Shown: piece after piece, positions 6,184 through 13,145 of the stretch
Layout of the letters: each line of letters begins with the position of its first letter
How positions within the stretch are numbered: the stretch's first letter is position 1
Source: a virus
Virus record (IMG/VR): IMGVR_UViG_3300017991_005537
Span: 1-34,714 of that record
Strand: one strand, 5' to 3'
DNA: 34,714 nucleotides
Notes under the pieces: model-generated
The model's input: the letters and a program-made list of their open reading frames with translations, nothing else
What the model was told of the DNA's origin: nothing
Databases searched by the model: none
Made by a program: the position numbers and the translations under genes

Positions 6184-6360
6184 GCAGCTAGCTATTTCCG
6201 GTAGCTAACTGCAAGCAATGGTAAAATCATCTGTTTCCATTCTATCATTCTAGTTTTTGTGTGGCAAGGAACTTTGTTCCTGCCATCATGGGTAGAAGTG
6301 GACAAGCTTTTCCCCCGAGCTGAGAATCCATTTCTGCCTGTGATGGTGCGAACAAAGCAC
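6184..6360 (+). ncRNA. Candidate structured RNA upstream of yqaI
   Basis: This gene-free stretch folds by eye into four elements. (1) An 11-nt arm pair at 6184-6194/6202-6212 with one mismatch and a TTTCCGG loop. (2) A hairpin GGCAAGGAAC (6263-6272) with GTTCCTGCC (6276-6284) and one bulged A. (3) A 20-bp helix, 6283-6302 with 6327-6346, in which all four deviations from perfect complementarity are transitions that still give G-U pairs. Its loop contains AGCT (6305-6308) facing AGCT (6318-6321). (4) GTGC/GCAC at 6346-6360. Elements 2 and 3 share bases 6283-6284. No U-tract is seen. It may be a leader or processed RNA of the recombination operon. Family unknown. Confidence 0.45.
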
Positions 6361-6386
6361 TAAAACATAAAGAAAGGAGGAATAAC

Positions 6387-6602
6387 ATGCTCGATCATCC
6401 AGTAACCACACGAATATTGCGTACTGGCTACCCAAATATGCTTGCTCAGTCAGAGCATTACGGTATCGACTATTTCGGTGATGAGATTCTTGTTGATGAT
6501 GATATCATCGAGGATCCAAACACTGGAGAAACAGTATTAAAAGATAACTTGGAACGCTATCTTGTGGAAGTTTATGAATTCAAGTTTCAAACTGCAAAAT
6601 AA
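6387..6602 (+). CDS. yqaI: YqaI-like phage protein
   Basis: 71 residues from ATG 6387 with AAAGGAGGAA upstream. It resembles B. subtilis skin-element YqaI, a small protein of unknown function: the IDYFGDEI core and the C-terminal pattern LKDNLERYLVE..EFKF correspond to that protein's ending as I remember it. It is acidic, with VDDDIIEDP in the middle. It directly precedes the YqaJ exonuclease gene as in skin. The partner-like location suggests a link to the recombination module, but no biochemical role is known to me. Confidence 0.75.
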   Translation: MLDHPVTTRILRTGYPNMLAQSEHYGIDYFGDEILVDDDIIEDPNTGETVLKDNLERYLVEVYEFKFQTAK

Positions 6603-6604
6603 AA

Positions 6605-6626
6605 AGCTCACTGGCCAGAGTGAGCT
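6605..6626 (-). terminator. Hairpin after yqaI with U-tract only on the minus strand
   Basis: Perfect 8-bp stem AGCTCACT/AGTGAGCT (6605-6612, 6619-6626) with loop GGCCAG, 2 nt past the yqaI stop. On the plus strand no U-run follows, so it should not terminate the early operon and may stabilise or process mRNA. On the minus strand it is followed by TTTTATTTT, a good intrinsic terminator for antisense transcripts. Confidence 0.55.
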
Positions 6627-6675
6627 CATGAAATGCATTTGATTTATCTCTATTTTAATTGAAAAGGGTGAGATT

Positions 6676-7611
6676 ATGCAAGCTACTGTTTTAGCGACGA
6701 CTACTGAAATGAATCGCCAAGAGTGGTTGAAAGCTCGAAAAAAAGGAATCGGTGGTAGTGATGCTGCTGCAATAGCAGGATTAAATAAATGGAAATCTCC
6801 AGTTACCGTTTACCTAGATAAAATTGGACAAGCTGTTGATGGAGATTCAAGCAGTGAAGCTGCTTATTTCGGATCCATTCTTGAGGATGTTGTTGCACAA
6901 GAGTTCAGTAAACGTACAGGTATTAAAGTTCGTCGTAGAAATGCGATTTTACAAAACCCAGAACATCCTTTCATGTTAGCGAATGTGGATCGTTTGATTG
7001 TAGGTAAAAAAGAAGGTCTTGAGTGCAAAACAGCAAGTGAATATCTCAAAGAAGAATGGAAAGACGACGAAGTTCCAGCACAATATTTAATCCAATGCCA
7101 GCATTATATGGCTGTCACTGGGTATGAAGCTTGGTGGATCGCTGTACTTATCGGTGGAAATAAGTTTATTTACAAGAAGATCGAACGTGATGAGGAAATC
7201 ATTGATTACTTAATTCAACTAGAATCAGACTTCTGGAACAATCATGTCCTTAAAGAAGAACCACCAATGTTTGATGGTTCAGAAGCCTCATCTGAATTGC
7301 TGAAAGCACTATATCCAGAAGCTGTACCCGAAACAGAAATCGAGTTACCTCCAGACGCAAACAGCCTAGTAGATGCTTTAGATCAAGTTAATTCTGAAAT
7401 CAAAGAACTTGAAACACAAAAGAAAGAATATGAAAACCAACTAAAAGCCATGATGGGTGAGAACGAAAAAGCATTCGCTGGGGACAAAATCATTACTTGG
7501 AAGTCCGTATCTTCAAATAGATTTGATAGCAAACGTTTCGCCAAAGAGCATCCAGAACTCTACAACCAGTATACTAAAACAACATCTTATCGTCGTTTTG
7601 CGATTAAATAA
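6676..7611 (+). CDS. yqaJ: YqaJ-family viral recombinase (exonuclease)
   Basis: 311 residues. The YqaJ domain covers about 13-190: EWLKARKKGIGGSDAAAIAG at the N-terminus, FGSILEDVVAQEFSKRTG, then the nuclease core LANVDRLIVG and GLECKTAS (about 99-120, acidic residue then E-x-K) and IQCQHYMAVTGYEAWWIAVLIGG (Q..Y motif). Proteins of this PD-(D/E)xK family are 5'-3' exonucleases, like lambda exonuclease, which resect double-stranded ends and hand single strands to an annealase. A coiled-coil occurs at about 235-265. ATG 6676 has AAAGGGTGAG upstream. It is adjacent to recT, forming a two-component single-strand-annealing system. Confidence 0.93.
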   Translation: MQATVLATTTEMNRQEWLKARKKGIGGSDAAAIAGLNKWKSPVTVYLDKIGQAVDGDSSSEAAYFGSILEDVVAQEFSKRTGIKVRRRNAILQNPEHPFMLANVDRLIVGKKEGLECKTASEYLKEEWKDDEVPAQYLIQCQHYMAVTGYEAWWIAVLIGGNKFIYKKIERDEEIIDYLIQLESDFWNNHVLKEEPPMFDGSEASSELLKALYPEAVPETEIELPPDANSLVDALDQVNSEIKELETQKKEYENQLKAMMGENEKAFAGDKIITWKSVSSNRFDSKRFAKEHPELYNQYTKTTSYRRFAIK

Positions 7612-7622
7612 GGGGGATTCAA

Positions 7623-8456
7623 ATGGCTACCAATAAAGATGTGAAAAATCAATTAGCAAGTAAAGCAAAGGGAAATAATGCACCAGTATCACCAGCAAAT
7701 ACAATAGCTGCTTATCTCAAGAAGATGGGACCAGAAATTGAGAAAGCATTACCTAAACATATGGATGCAGACCGATTGGCTAGAATCGCATTAACCACTA
7801 TTCGTACAAATCCAAAGTTACTGGAATGTTCCATTCCTTCACTAATGGGTTCGGTAATGCAAGCCGCACAATTAGGATTAGAACCTGGTTTAATTGGGCA
7901 TTGTTACATTATTCCATACGGGAAAGAAGCAACTTTCATTATTGGTTACAAAGGCATGATTGACCTAGCAAGACGTTCTGGACAGATTCAAAACATTTAC
8001 GCTCATGCGGTGTTTGAGAATGATGAGTTTGATTACGAGCTTGGATTGGAGCCTAAACTAAGGCACAAACCATATATGGTTGGAGATCGTGGAGAATTTG
8101 TTGGAGCCTACGCTGTGGCTCATTTTAAAGATGGTGGGTATCAATTTGAATTCATGCCAAAAAGTGAAATTGAAAAACGCAGACAGCGATCAGCTGCAGC
8201 AAAATCAAGTCATAGCCCTTGGAAAACCGATTATGAGGAAATGGCAAAAAAGACAGTAATTCGTCATATGTGGAAGTACTTACCGATTAGTGTAGAGATA
8301 CAACAACAAGCAGTCCAAGATGAAGTTATCCGAAAAGATATTACAGCTGAACCAGAGTTTATTGATATGGAAGTACCAGCTATCGAGGAAGATACCAAAA
8401 GCAAAGAAGAAGTAGTTGAACCTCAACAAGAGGAGATTGTATTTGATGTTGATTAA
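7623..8456 (+). CDS. recT: RecT-family single-strand annealing protein (YqaK)
   Basis: 277 residues. RecT domain at about 35-215 with the characteristic SLMGSVMQAAQLGLEPG, HCYIIPYGKEATFIIGYKG, MIDLARRSGQI and later DYEEMAKKTVIRHMWKYLP. RecT annealases coat single-stranded DNA exposed by the partner exonuclease and anneal it to a complementary strand, promoting phage recombination and concatemer formation. The C-terminal 45 residues are acidic and disordered-looking (EEDTKSKEEVVEPQQEE), a common docking tail. ATG 7623 has AAGGGGGA upstream and lies 11 nt after yqaJ. Gene order is that of the skin element. Confidence 0.95.
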   Translation: MATNKDVKNQLASKAKGNNAPVSPANTIAAYLKKMGPEIEKALPKHMDADRLARIALTTIRTNPKLLECSIPSLMGSVMQAAQLGLEPGLIGHCYIIPYGKEATFIIGYKGMIDLARRSGQIQNIYAHAVFENDEFDYELGLEPKLRHKPYMVGDRGEFVGAYAVAHFKDGGYQFEFMPKSEIEKRRQRSAAAKSSHSPWKTDYEEMAKKTVIRHMWKYLPISVEIQQQAVQDEVIRKDITAEPEFIDMEVPAIEEDTKSKEEVVEPQQEEIVFDVD

Positions 8457-8616
8457 TGACAGGGTTCCATACAAAGTCCTCCTTCCAGAAAGACTCTGGA
8501 GGGAGGCAAAAGACAAAGATCATTTGAAACAACTCGTACTACAGTATATGCAGCGATATCCTAAGTATGTTGTGAAATCAGTTAAAAATGGATTCGCTGT
8601 TTGCGATAGGAAGTAG
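8446..8616 (+). CDS. Small basic phage protein, unknown
   Basis: 56 residues from ATG 8446, overlapping the end of recT by 11 nt. AAGAGGAG lies about 11 nt upstream inside recT; this start was preferred over the in-frame ATG at 8416, which is deeper in recT. The protein is basic with a compact pattern (VLLPERLWREAKDKDHLKQLV, then YPKYVVKSVKNGFAVCDRK). No motif or family recognised. It is translationally linked to recT and followed 8 nt later by the replication initiator gene, so it is probably a minor early protein of the recombination/replication block. Confidence 0.6.
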   Translation: MLINDRVPYKVLLPERLWREAKDKDHLKQLVLQYMQRYPKYVVKSVKNGFAVCDRK

Positions 8617-8624
8617 GTGATACG

Positions 8625-9551
8625 ATGCCAGACAGCTATCCATTCCCAACTTACTCGGGGCTATTGGAACCAAAACATTATAAACGAATTGGATCAGCGA
8701 TATGGCTATTTCTCTGGTGCATTAGCTCCACGACGAAAGAAGTTGAGAGAGATGGAGTAGTCTGGGGCATCGTATTAGGGAATAAGCCATTAAAGCTCAA
8801 AGAATTAGCTGAAACATTTGGGGTTAATGAAAAAACCGTAAGACGTTGGTTAGATGTACTAGAAGAGAGTGAATACATCAGGGTCACAAGAGTTGCTTAC
8901 GGTTTGATTATCTCAGTTAAAAACTCGAAAAAGTTCCAAAACAAAACGGACAAAAATGTCCAATCTGATGAAAGAGAATGGACAAAAATGTCCAATCCAG
9001 AACGGACAGATATGTCCACTCTCTCGGACAAAAATGACCACTCTAATAAAGATATTACAGTAGATATTACAAATAACATATATGCTGCTGCTATAAACAC
9101 GCGCGAAGAAAAAACAACTGGCGGGGTGCCTACAACCGAAAGTGTCCAGCTTGCTGATGCCGATCAGAGTAAGGGACAAATACCAGGTAATTTTTCTATC
9201 GACGCTTATGAACGAATCAAAGAAGCTTACATGAGGCTAGCAGCAATACGTGGATTTGACATCAACGTAAAAGACAGGACAAGCATTTTAGAGTTGCTTA
9301 AATACGATATTGACACTGATAAAGTGATTCAATGGCTTGAAGAGTGCTTTAGAGACTATAAACCTAAACACAAGTTTGACAAGATTAATAGCTTTGCCTA
9401 TTGCTTGCCGAAGATTTTAGATAAACATGTTTCTGAACAGGAGGGGAGGAAAGGTGGCCAGAACCATCGAGGAAATCCTAGAAAACCTAAAAATGAGGTC
9501 GAATCAATCATTGGCAACAGAGTCGGCAGAATCCGAAGAAAAACAATATGA
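8625..9551 (+). CDS. yqaL: DnaD-like phage replication initiator (YqaL-type)
   Basis: 308 residues. The N-terminal winged helix (about 10-105) includes LKELAETFGVNEKTVRRWLDVLEESEYI. A variable polar linker (about 110-185) is encoded by DNA carrying four origin-like iterons. A DnaD/YqaL-type helical domain spans about 190-270 (AYERIKEAYMRLAAIRG, then IDTDKVIQWLEECFRDY and INSFAYCLPKILDKH). Such proteins bind the phage origin and recruit the helicase loader encoded next. The last 33 codons overlap the loader gene in another frame and encode a basic low-complexity tail (RKGGQNHRGNPRKPK). Start ATG 8625 has GTAGGTGAT upstream. Confidence 0.87.
   Translation: MPDSYPFPTYSGLLEPKHYKRIGSAIWLFLWCISSTTKEVERDGVVWGIVLGNKPLKLKELAETFGVNEKTVRRWLDVLEESEYIRVTRVAYGLIISVKNSKKFQNKTDKNVQSDEREWTKMSNPERTDMSTLSDKNDHSNKDITVDITNNIYAAAINTREEKTTGGVPTTESVQLADADQSKGQIPGNFSIDAYERIKEAYMRLAAIRGFDINVKDRTSILELLKYDIDTDKVIQWLEECFRDYKPKHKFDKINSFAYCLPKILDKHVSEQEGRKGGQNHRGNPRKPKNEVESIIGNRVGRIRRKTI
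8948..9090. other. Probable phage replication origin: four iterons plus AT-rich segment
   Basis: Four copies of a 14-bp palindromic element GGACAAAAATGTCC occur at 8948-8961, 8980-8993, 9004-9017 (GGACAGATATGTCC) and 9026-9039 (GGACAAAAATGACC), spaced 32, 24 and 22 bp start to start. An AT-rich tract with repeated GATATTACA (9050-9083) follows, a plausible unwinding element. The array lies in the linker-coding part of the initiator gene, between its DNA-binding and DnaD-like domains. Phage lambda O and several lactococcal and Bacillus phages have origins in the same relative place. Function is inferred. Confidence 0.75.
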
Positions 9552-10254
9552 TTGTCCTAAGTGCAAGGATCAACTTGGCTATATTAAAGGCGAGTGGCCG
9601 AACGAAGTATGGGTTAGATGTTCTTGTATCGAGTGGAGAAAAGCTCAAAAGCTTATGAAATCGAGTGAAATTACTGAAGAGTTTAAACGTCTTGGTTTCA
9701 AAAACTTCTGTACGGACGGAAAGCCACAAGTGATCATTGATGCTTACGAATGTGCGTTGGAATATTACCAAGACTTTGAGAATGTGAGGAATGAACGGAG
9801 AAATTCTATTGCGCTTTTAGGTCAACCTGGTGCTGGAAAAACTCACTTGCTTACAGCCATTGCAAACAACCTTATTCAACGGAAACATGTTCCAGTGATG
9901 TATTTCCCTTATGTTGAAGGGTTCAATGACTTGAAAGACGACTTTGACAAACTCGAAGAAAAGCAAGAACGAATGAAAAAAGTGGATGTTCTCTTTATTG
10001 ACGATCTATTCAAGCCTACTGGCCGTGATAGAAAGCCAAGAGCAACCGAATGGCAGGTTGAGCAAATGTACGCTGTAATCAACCACCGATATCTTACCCA
10101 TCAACCAATTATGATTTCATCAGAGCTAACGGTTGACGAGTTGATTGACGTGGACGAGGCGCTTGGAACAAGAGTATACGAAATGTGCCAAGATTTCTGT
10201 GTGGTGATTAAGGGTGACAGAAAAATCTTAAATTATAGATTGGTAGGTGCTTAG
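9454..10254 (+). CDS. yqaM: DnaC-type AAA+ helicase loader (YqaM-type)
   Basis: 266 residues from GTG 9454, chosen because GGAGGGGAGG lies 5 nt upstream. An N-terminal Cys cluster (CPKC at about 30-33 and CSC at about 52-54) resembles a small zinc module. The AAA+ core has Walker A GQPGAGKTH (about 122-130), Walker B VDVLFIDDL (about 176-184), sensor-1-like MISSELT and the arginine region LGTRVYEMC. DnaC/DnaI-type loaders deliver the host replicative helicase to the phage origin. The first 98 nt overlap the DnaD-like gene in a different frame. The neighbouring initiator and iterons support the role. Confidence 0.92.
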   Translation: MARTIEEILENLKMRSNQSLATESAESEEKQYDCPKCKDQLGYIKGEWPNEVWVRCSCIEWRKAQKLMKSSEITEEFKRLGFKNFCTDGKPQVIIDAYECALEYYQDFENVRNERRNSIALLGQPGAGKTHLLTAIANNLIQRKHVPVMYFPYVEGFNDLKDDFDKLEEKQERMKKVDVLFIDDLFKPTGRDRKPRATEWQVEQMYAVINHRYLTHQPIMISSELTVDELIDVDEALGTRVYEMCQDFCVVIKGDRKILNYRLVGA

Positions 10255-10256
10255 AC

Positions 10257-10433
10257 ATGTGTAACCTTTGCAATGGTACTCATACCATTCACGAGTTCGG
10301 CTCTTACTTCATCAAGTATCATCCATGCCCGAACTGCGGACCAGTTAATGAACGAAAGCTTGAAGAAAAGTACAAGAGAATGAGAGAGAAAATAGCAGCT
10401 GCAAAAGCGAAACTTGAAGCAGAAAGCGCGTAG
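10257..10433 (+). CDS. Small zinc-ribbon-like protein
   Basis: 58 residues starting at ATG 10257, 2 nt after the helicase-loader stop. Two Cys pairs, CNLC (residues 2-5) and CPNC (24-27), suggest a one-zinc ribbon, followed by a basic helical tail with KLEEKYKRMREKIAAAKAKL. A ribosome binding site, TTGGTAGGTG, lies inside the end of the preceding gene. Small proteins of this type commonly follow dnaC-like genes in Bacillaceae prophages; their role is not known to me. Confidence 0.7.
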   Translation: MCNLCNGTHTIHEFGSYFIKYHPCPNCGPVNERKLEEKYKRMREKIAAAKAKLEAESA

Positions 10434-10469
10434 TACATACAACATGAAATATTACATTGCGTAGAGGAA

Positions 10470-10651
10470 ATGAATCTTGACTGGAAGCCTCATGAAGTTG
10501 TTTTGGTTGAAGAATTATGGAAGAGAGGCTTCCAATCGAAGAAATAGCAAAGAAAACAAAACGACCGGTACAAGAAGTATTCATCTTAATTTTTGATAGA
10601 GCAGAGCAAGGACACATTGAGCCGAGAAAAGGAGGTATTTTCGGTGCCTAG
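10470..10651 (+). pseudogene. Frameshifted small HTH-like phage gene
   Basis: The first frame (ATG 10470) reads MNLDWKPHEVVLVEELWKRGF and then stops at 10546-10548 after a few aberrant codons. The continuing family-like sequence LPIEEIAKKTKRPVQEVF..GHIEPRKGGIFGA is found in another frame ending at TAG 10649-10651. Joining them gives a plausible intact protein of about 60 residues with an EIAKKTKR helix-turn-helix pattern, requiring one missing base near 10530. A 44-codon ORF from ATG 10517 could still be translated. The lesion could be real decay or a single-base sequence error. Confidence 0.6.
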
Positions 10652-10812
10652 TATTTTTGATAAGCGATTGACTATAGACGGCTATCTTAAGAGTAAAGCA
10701 GAAGGCTGGACGGACCAAGAGATTTCTACAGACTTTTGATATCAAGAGAAACATTACGTGTTTGAAAAAAGAAAAAATTGAAATGGATAAACTATTAAAA
10801 AATTTAAGATAA
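10644..10812 (+). pseudogene. Broken second HTH-like phage gene
   Basis: GTG 10644 has GGAGGTATTTTC upstream and opens VPSIFDKRLTIDGYLKSKAE..DQEISTDF, ending prematurely at TGA 10737-10739. Immediately after, ISRETLRV is readable in a second frame, and LKKEKIEMDKLLKNLR in yet another frame to TAA 10810-10812. Together these make an HTH protein (WTDQEIS..F.ISRETL) with at least two frame-disrupting changes. It overlaps the end of the previous broken gene by 8 nt, as intact neighbours would. Two adjacent damaged regulators suggest the locus is under relaxed selection, or that the sequence contains errors here. Confidence 0.6.
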
Positions 10813-10831
10813 GAAATAAGGAGTGTAGAAT

Positions 10832-11038
10832 TTGAAACTTGCAGAAGCTGTTGGAAAACGAAGAAGTTATTTAATTGGACATCTTACGTTTGATGGCTTT
10901 GACCCTGAGGAACTTAATTCGCTAACTTTAACCGAGTTAGAGAAATTGAATATCAAAATAGGTAGAAAAGCTAGACCAATTTCTAAGGAGGGAAGAGGAA
11001 GGGAAAACGTGGCAAACCTTAAATTAAAACGAGATTAA
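10832..11038 (+). CDS. Small basic phage protein, unknown
   Basis: 68 residues from TTG 10832, supported by AAGGAGTGTAG 6-10 nt upstream. It begins KLAEAVGKRRSYLIGHL, contains LNSLTLTELEKLNIKIG and ends in a basic tail rich in Arg/Lys. No domain recognised; the first half could be a short helix-turn-helix-like DNA-binding module. It lies between the two broken HTH genes and the ArpU-like late regulator, in the same direction, so it is likely the last of the small early/middle genes. Confidence 0.6.
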   Translation: MKLAEAVGKRRSYLIGHLTFDGFDPEELNSLTLTELEKLNIKIGRKARPISKEGRGRENVANLKLKRD

Positions 11039-11148
11039 GCAGACGTTATGTTTAAGTACGATTGAGAGTTTAAAAACGTTAAAAAGTGAATTAAGCGGGT
11101 ATACCGTCGGTATGTAAGTTATCAAGATGAAATATGAGGGGTGGTTGT

Positions 11149-11571
11149 ATGAAAACATTCCATGAAATAGAGATCGCATTAAAAAATTACAGTTGGATGG
11201 TAAGAGAGATTAAAAGATTAGAAGAAGAACTTAAAGCCCCAAATCAACCAATAACAGGAAAATATGGCGTTGAATTATTTATGTCTAAAGGTAATAAAAA
11301 AGCTGATCCTGTATGTGTAGAAGTACAGTCCAGGGAACGAAAGCGAAAAATATTGGACAAGTTTAAAAGAAAGGTTCAATTTATTGATACTCATTTATCT
11401 TTTATAGAAGATGATAGAGAATTAGCTATATTAAATTGTTTACTAGATGGAATGAGTATTGTTGCTATATCGCAACAAATGGGATTTAGCGAAAGAAAGG
11501 TTTATTGTATAAAAGATGCTATTGTAAGAAAAATGTTGAAAAATGCAGGAAATGCTGAAATTGCAGAGTAA
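11149..11571 (+). CDS. ArpU/RinA-like late transcription regulator
   Basis: 140 residues from ATG 11149, preceded by GAGGGGTGG; the in-frame ATG at 11134 is upstream of that site and is not preferred. The N-terminus is a coiled helix (VREIKRLEEELKAP), the middle has RERKRKILDKFKRKVQFID, and the C-terminal 45 residues form a sigma-70 region-4-like HTH (ELAILNCLLDGMSIVAISQQMGFSE then RKVYCIKDAIVRKM). This layout is typical of ArpU/RinA/LtfA-type activators, which are the last genes of the early operon and turn on the late packaging-lysis operon downstream. The exact target promoter was not identified. Confidence 0.8.
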   Translation: MKTFHEIEIALKNYSWMVREIKRLEEELKAPNQPITGKYGVELFMSKGNKKADPVCVEVQSRERKRKILDKFKRKVQFIDTHLSFIEDDRELAILNCLLDGMSIVAISQQMGFSERKVYCIKDAIVRKMLKNAGNAEIAE

Positions 11572-12134
11572 TTGAGTCTATATACTTCATTTGATTATCA
11601 TTGAATTGTAAAGTTTTAATTAATATTTAAACTCACAGGCAGTATAAATCTAATTTAAAGGAGCTGAATGATCTCTTACTTTTATGTACCAAGACTATCA
11701 TTGATCCGTTAATAGTTTTTTATGAGAGGTGTGTAAAACCAAATTAGAATCTGTGTTCTTTTCAAATTTATTGATTGACCCATTCCCCTTATAAGCACTG
11801 TCAAAATTGAGGTGTTTTTTGGGTTGACAAACATGGACGAAATGAAGAAGAAAAGAAACTCAATTGTATCAAATACCTAATGGGCAATTTGGATACATAA
11901 AAAGTGTTATGTTCATATAGTTCAGTAAATTGTGTGAAAGAGAAATATAATGATTTAGAAACTTATAAGCCTATTGTAATGAGATGAATTACAGATACTT
12001 AAAATGAAGAACAAACAAGAAAATGTAATAATTGTGGTCATCTCCTAGAATTACAAAAGCTGCTATTGGGATTACTTTATTTCTGTAATATTTTTAGCAA
12101 CAGTATTAAAGAATTAATGGGAGGAATTGTATAT
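11572..12134. other. AT-rich gene-poor stretch with possible coding remnants
   Basis: No intact gene was found. A 14-codon ORF at 11668 has an SD (AAAGGAG) but looks insignificant. From about 11950 to 12060 one frame reads like a decayed protein: YNDLETYKPIVMR, then stops, then a Cys-x-x-Cys stretch RKCNNCGHLLELQK, running into the frame of the beta-helix gene. A TTGACA at 11824-11829 has no matching -10. The stretch forms the left flank of a cargo-like segment. Confidence 0.5.
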
Positions 12135-13145
12135 ATGACAAAAGTTTCAATTTTAGAATTTGGTGCAAGCACTAGTAATACAGATAACTATACTCAAATT
12201 CAAGATGCAATTAACTATGTTTATAGTCAAGGCGGTGGAGATGTACATATACCTAATGGAAGATTTAAATATTCAAATACATTATCAGTAAAAGATTGTG
12301 TAAGAATTATTGGTGAGGGTGCAGATAAAAACGCTTCACAGTTAGAATATACAGGAAGCGGATTTGCGATGAAAACAGCAGGAAGCCATTTAAGACAAAG
12401 ATTTAAAGATTTTTATCTAACATTAAATTATAATCAACATGGAATTAAAATAGGTGATGTTGTAGCGAATTTGAATCGTGATTTAGGTATTCTACCTAGA
12501 CAAATTGATTTAGATAATGTTGTTATAAGTGGTCTTGGAATTGGTCAAGTTGGAATTAAGACATATAACGCTTCCCATATCACTATGAAGAAGGTGCGTA
12601 GTGCATATGGTAATGGAGGTTTAGGATTAGTTATTACATGTGATGGATATAATTCTGGAGTTTTTGTGGCAGAAGAATGTAGTTTTGGACGTCATGGACA
12701 AACACAAGTAGGGGTTGAGTTTCTTGGAGGTACTGGAGGATTAGATGGATATGTTTTTAATGGATGTTATTTTGGAGGAGCTGTACCTATTAGATTTAGG
12801 AATGGAAATACTAGTAACTTAGTATTTAATGCACCTCATATTGAAGTCACTGATAGTAGTGTAGAACATTATGCAGTAGATATCGAATCAGTAAAAGGAT
12901 TGGTATTTAATGGAGGATTAATTGGTGGATTTGGATCCAATACTGTAGTAGGAATTTTATTTCGGAAGGCATGCGAAGGGGTAAACATCAACAGTCTTAC
13001 GGTTAATGAATTTGCAGGAACAGTATTTAAAAACTCTTCTGGGGTATCACCAAAACATAGCATTCTTTATAATGCAGTTTCGACTGGCTCTACATCACCT
13101 GCAACCCAATTTAACGGAAACTTCAATGAAGCAATAATTGTGTAG
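12135..13145 (+). CDS. Orphan pectate-lyase-like beta-helix protein (tailspike-like)
   Basis: 336 residues from ATG 12135, with GGGAGGAA about 8 nt upstream; the longer frame from 12066 runs into non-coding sequence and was rejected. The N-terminus (VSILEFGASTSNTDNYTQIQDAINY..GGGDVHIPNGRFKYSNTL..VRIIGEGAD) is the signature of the pectate lyase 3 / GH28-related family. The rest shows the regular short Asn/Gly/Val strands of a right-handed beta-helix. Such folds occur in phage tailspikes and depolymerases that bind or cut surface polysaccharide. No signal peptide or virion-anchoring head domain is seen. It is far from the tail genes, between the late regulator and terminase, a typical moron position. 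Very low G+C. Activity and virion association unknown. Confidence 0.8.
   Translation: MTKVSILEFGASTSNTDNYTQIQDAINYVYSQGGGDVHIPNGRFKYSNTLSVKDCVRIIGEGADKNASQLEYTGSGFAMKTAGSHLRQRFKDFYLTLNYNQHGIKIGDVVANLNRDLGILPRQIDLDNVVISGLGIGQVGIKTYNASHITMKKVRSAYGNGGLGLVITCDGYNSGVFVAEECSFGRHGQTQVGVEFLGGTGGLDGYVFNGCYFGGAVPIRFRNGNTSNLVFNAPHIEVTDSSVEHYAVDIESVKGLVFNGGLIGGFGSNTVVGILFRKACEGVNINSLTVNEFAGTVFKNSSGVSPKHSILYNAVSTGSTSPATQFNGNFNEAIIV

Noticed and set aside
8897-9179. Two minus-strand ORFs (67 and 88 codons) opposite the initiator linker
   Set aside because: They are antisense to a confident gene, and their repeated FVR/DIFV segments just reflect the iterons on the other strand; no ribosome binding site supports them.
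11780-11850. TTGACC and TTGACA hexamers as promoters of the beta-helix gene
   Set aside because: No -10 element is found at 16-18 nt from either hexamer.
12066-12134. N-terminal extension of the beta-helix protein from ATG 12066
   Set aside because: It lacks a ribosome binding site and the added residues are unrelated to the family; ATG 12135 has GGGAGGAA at good spacing and the family start.
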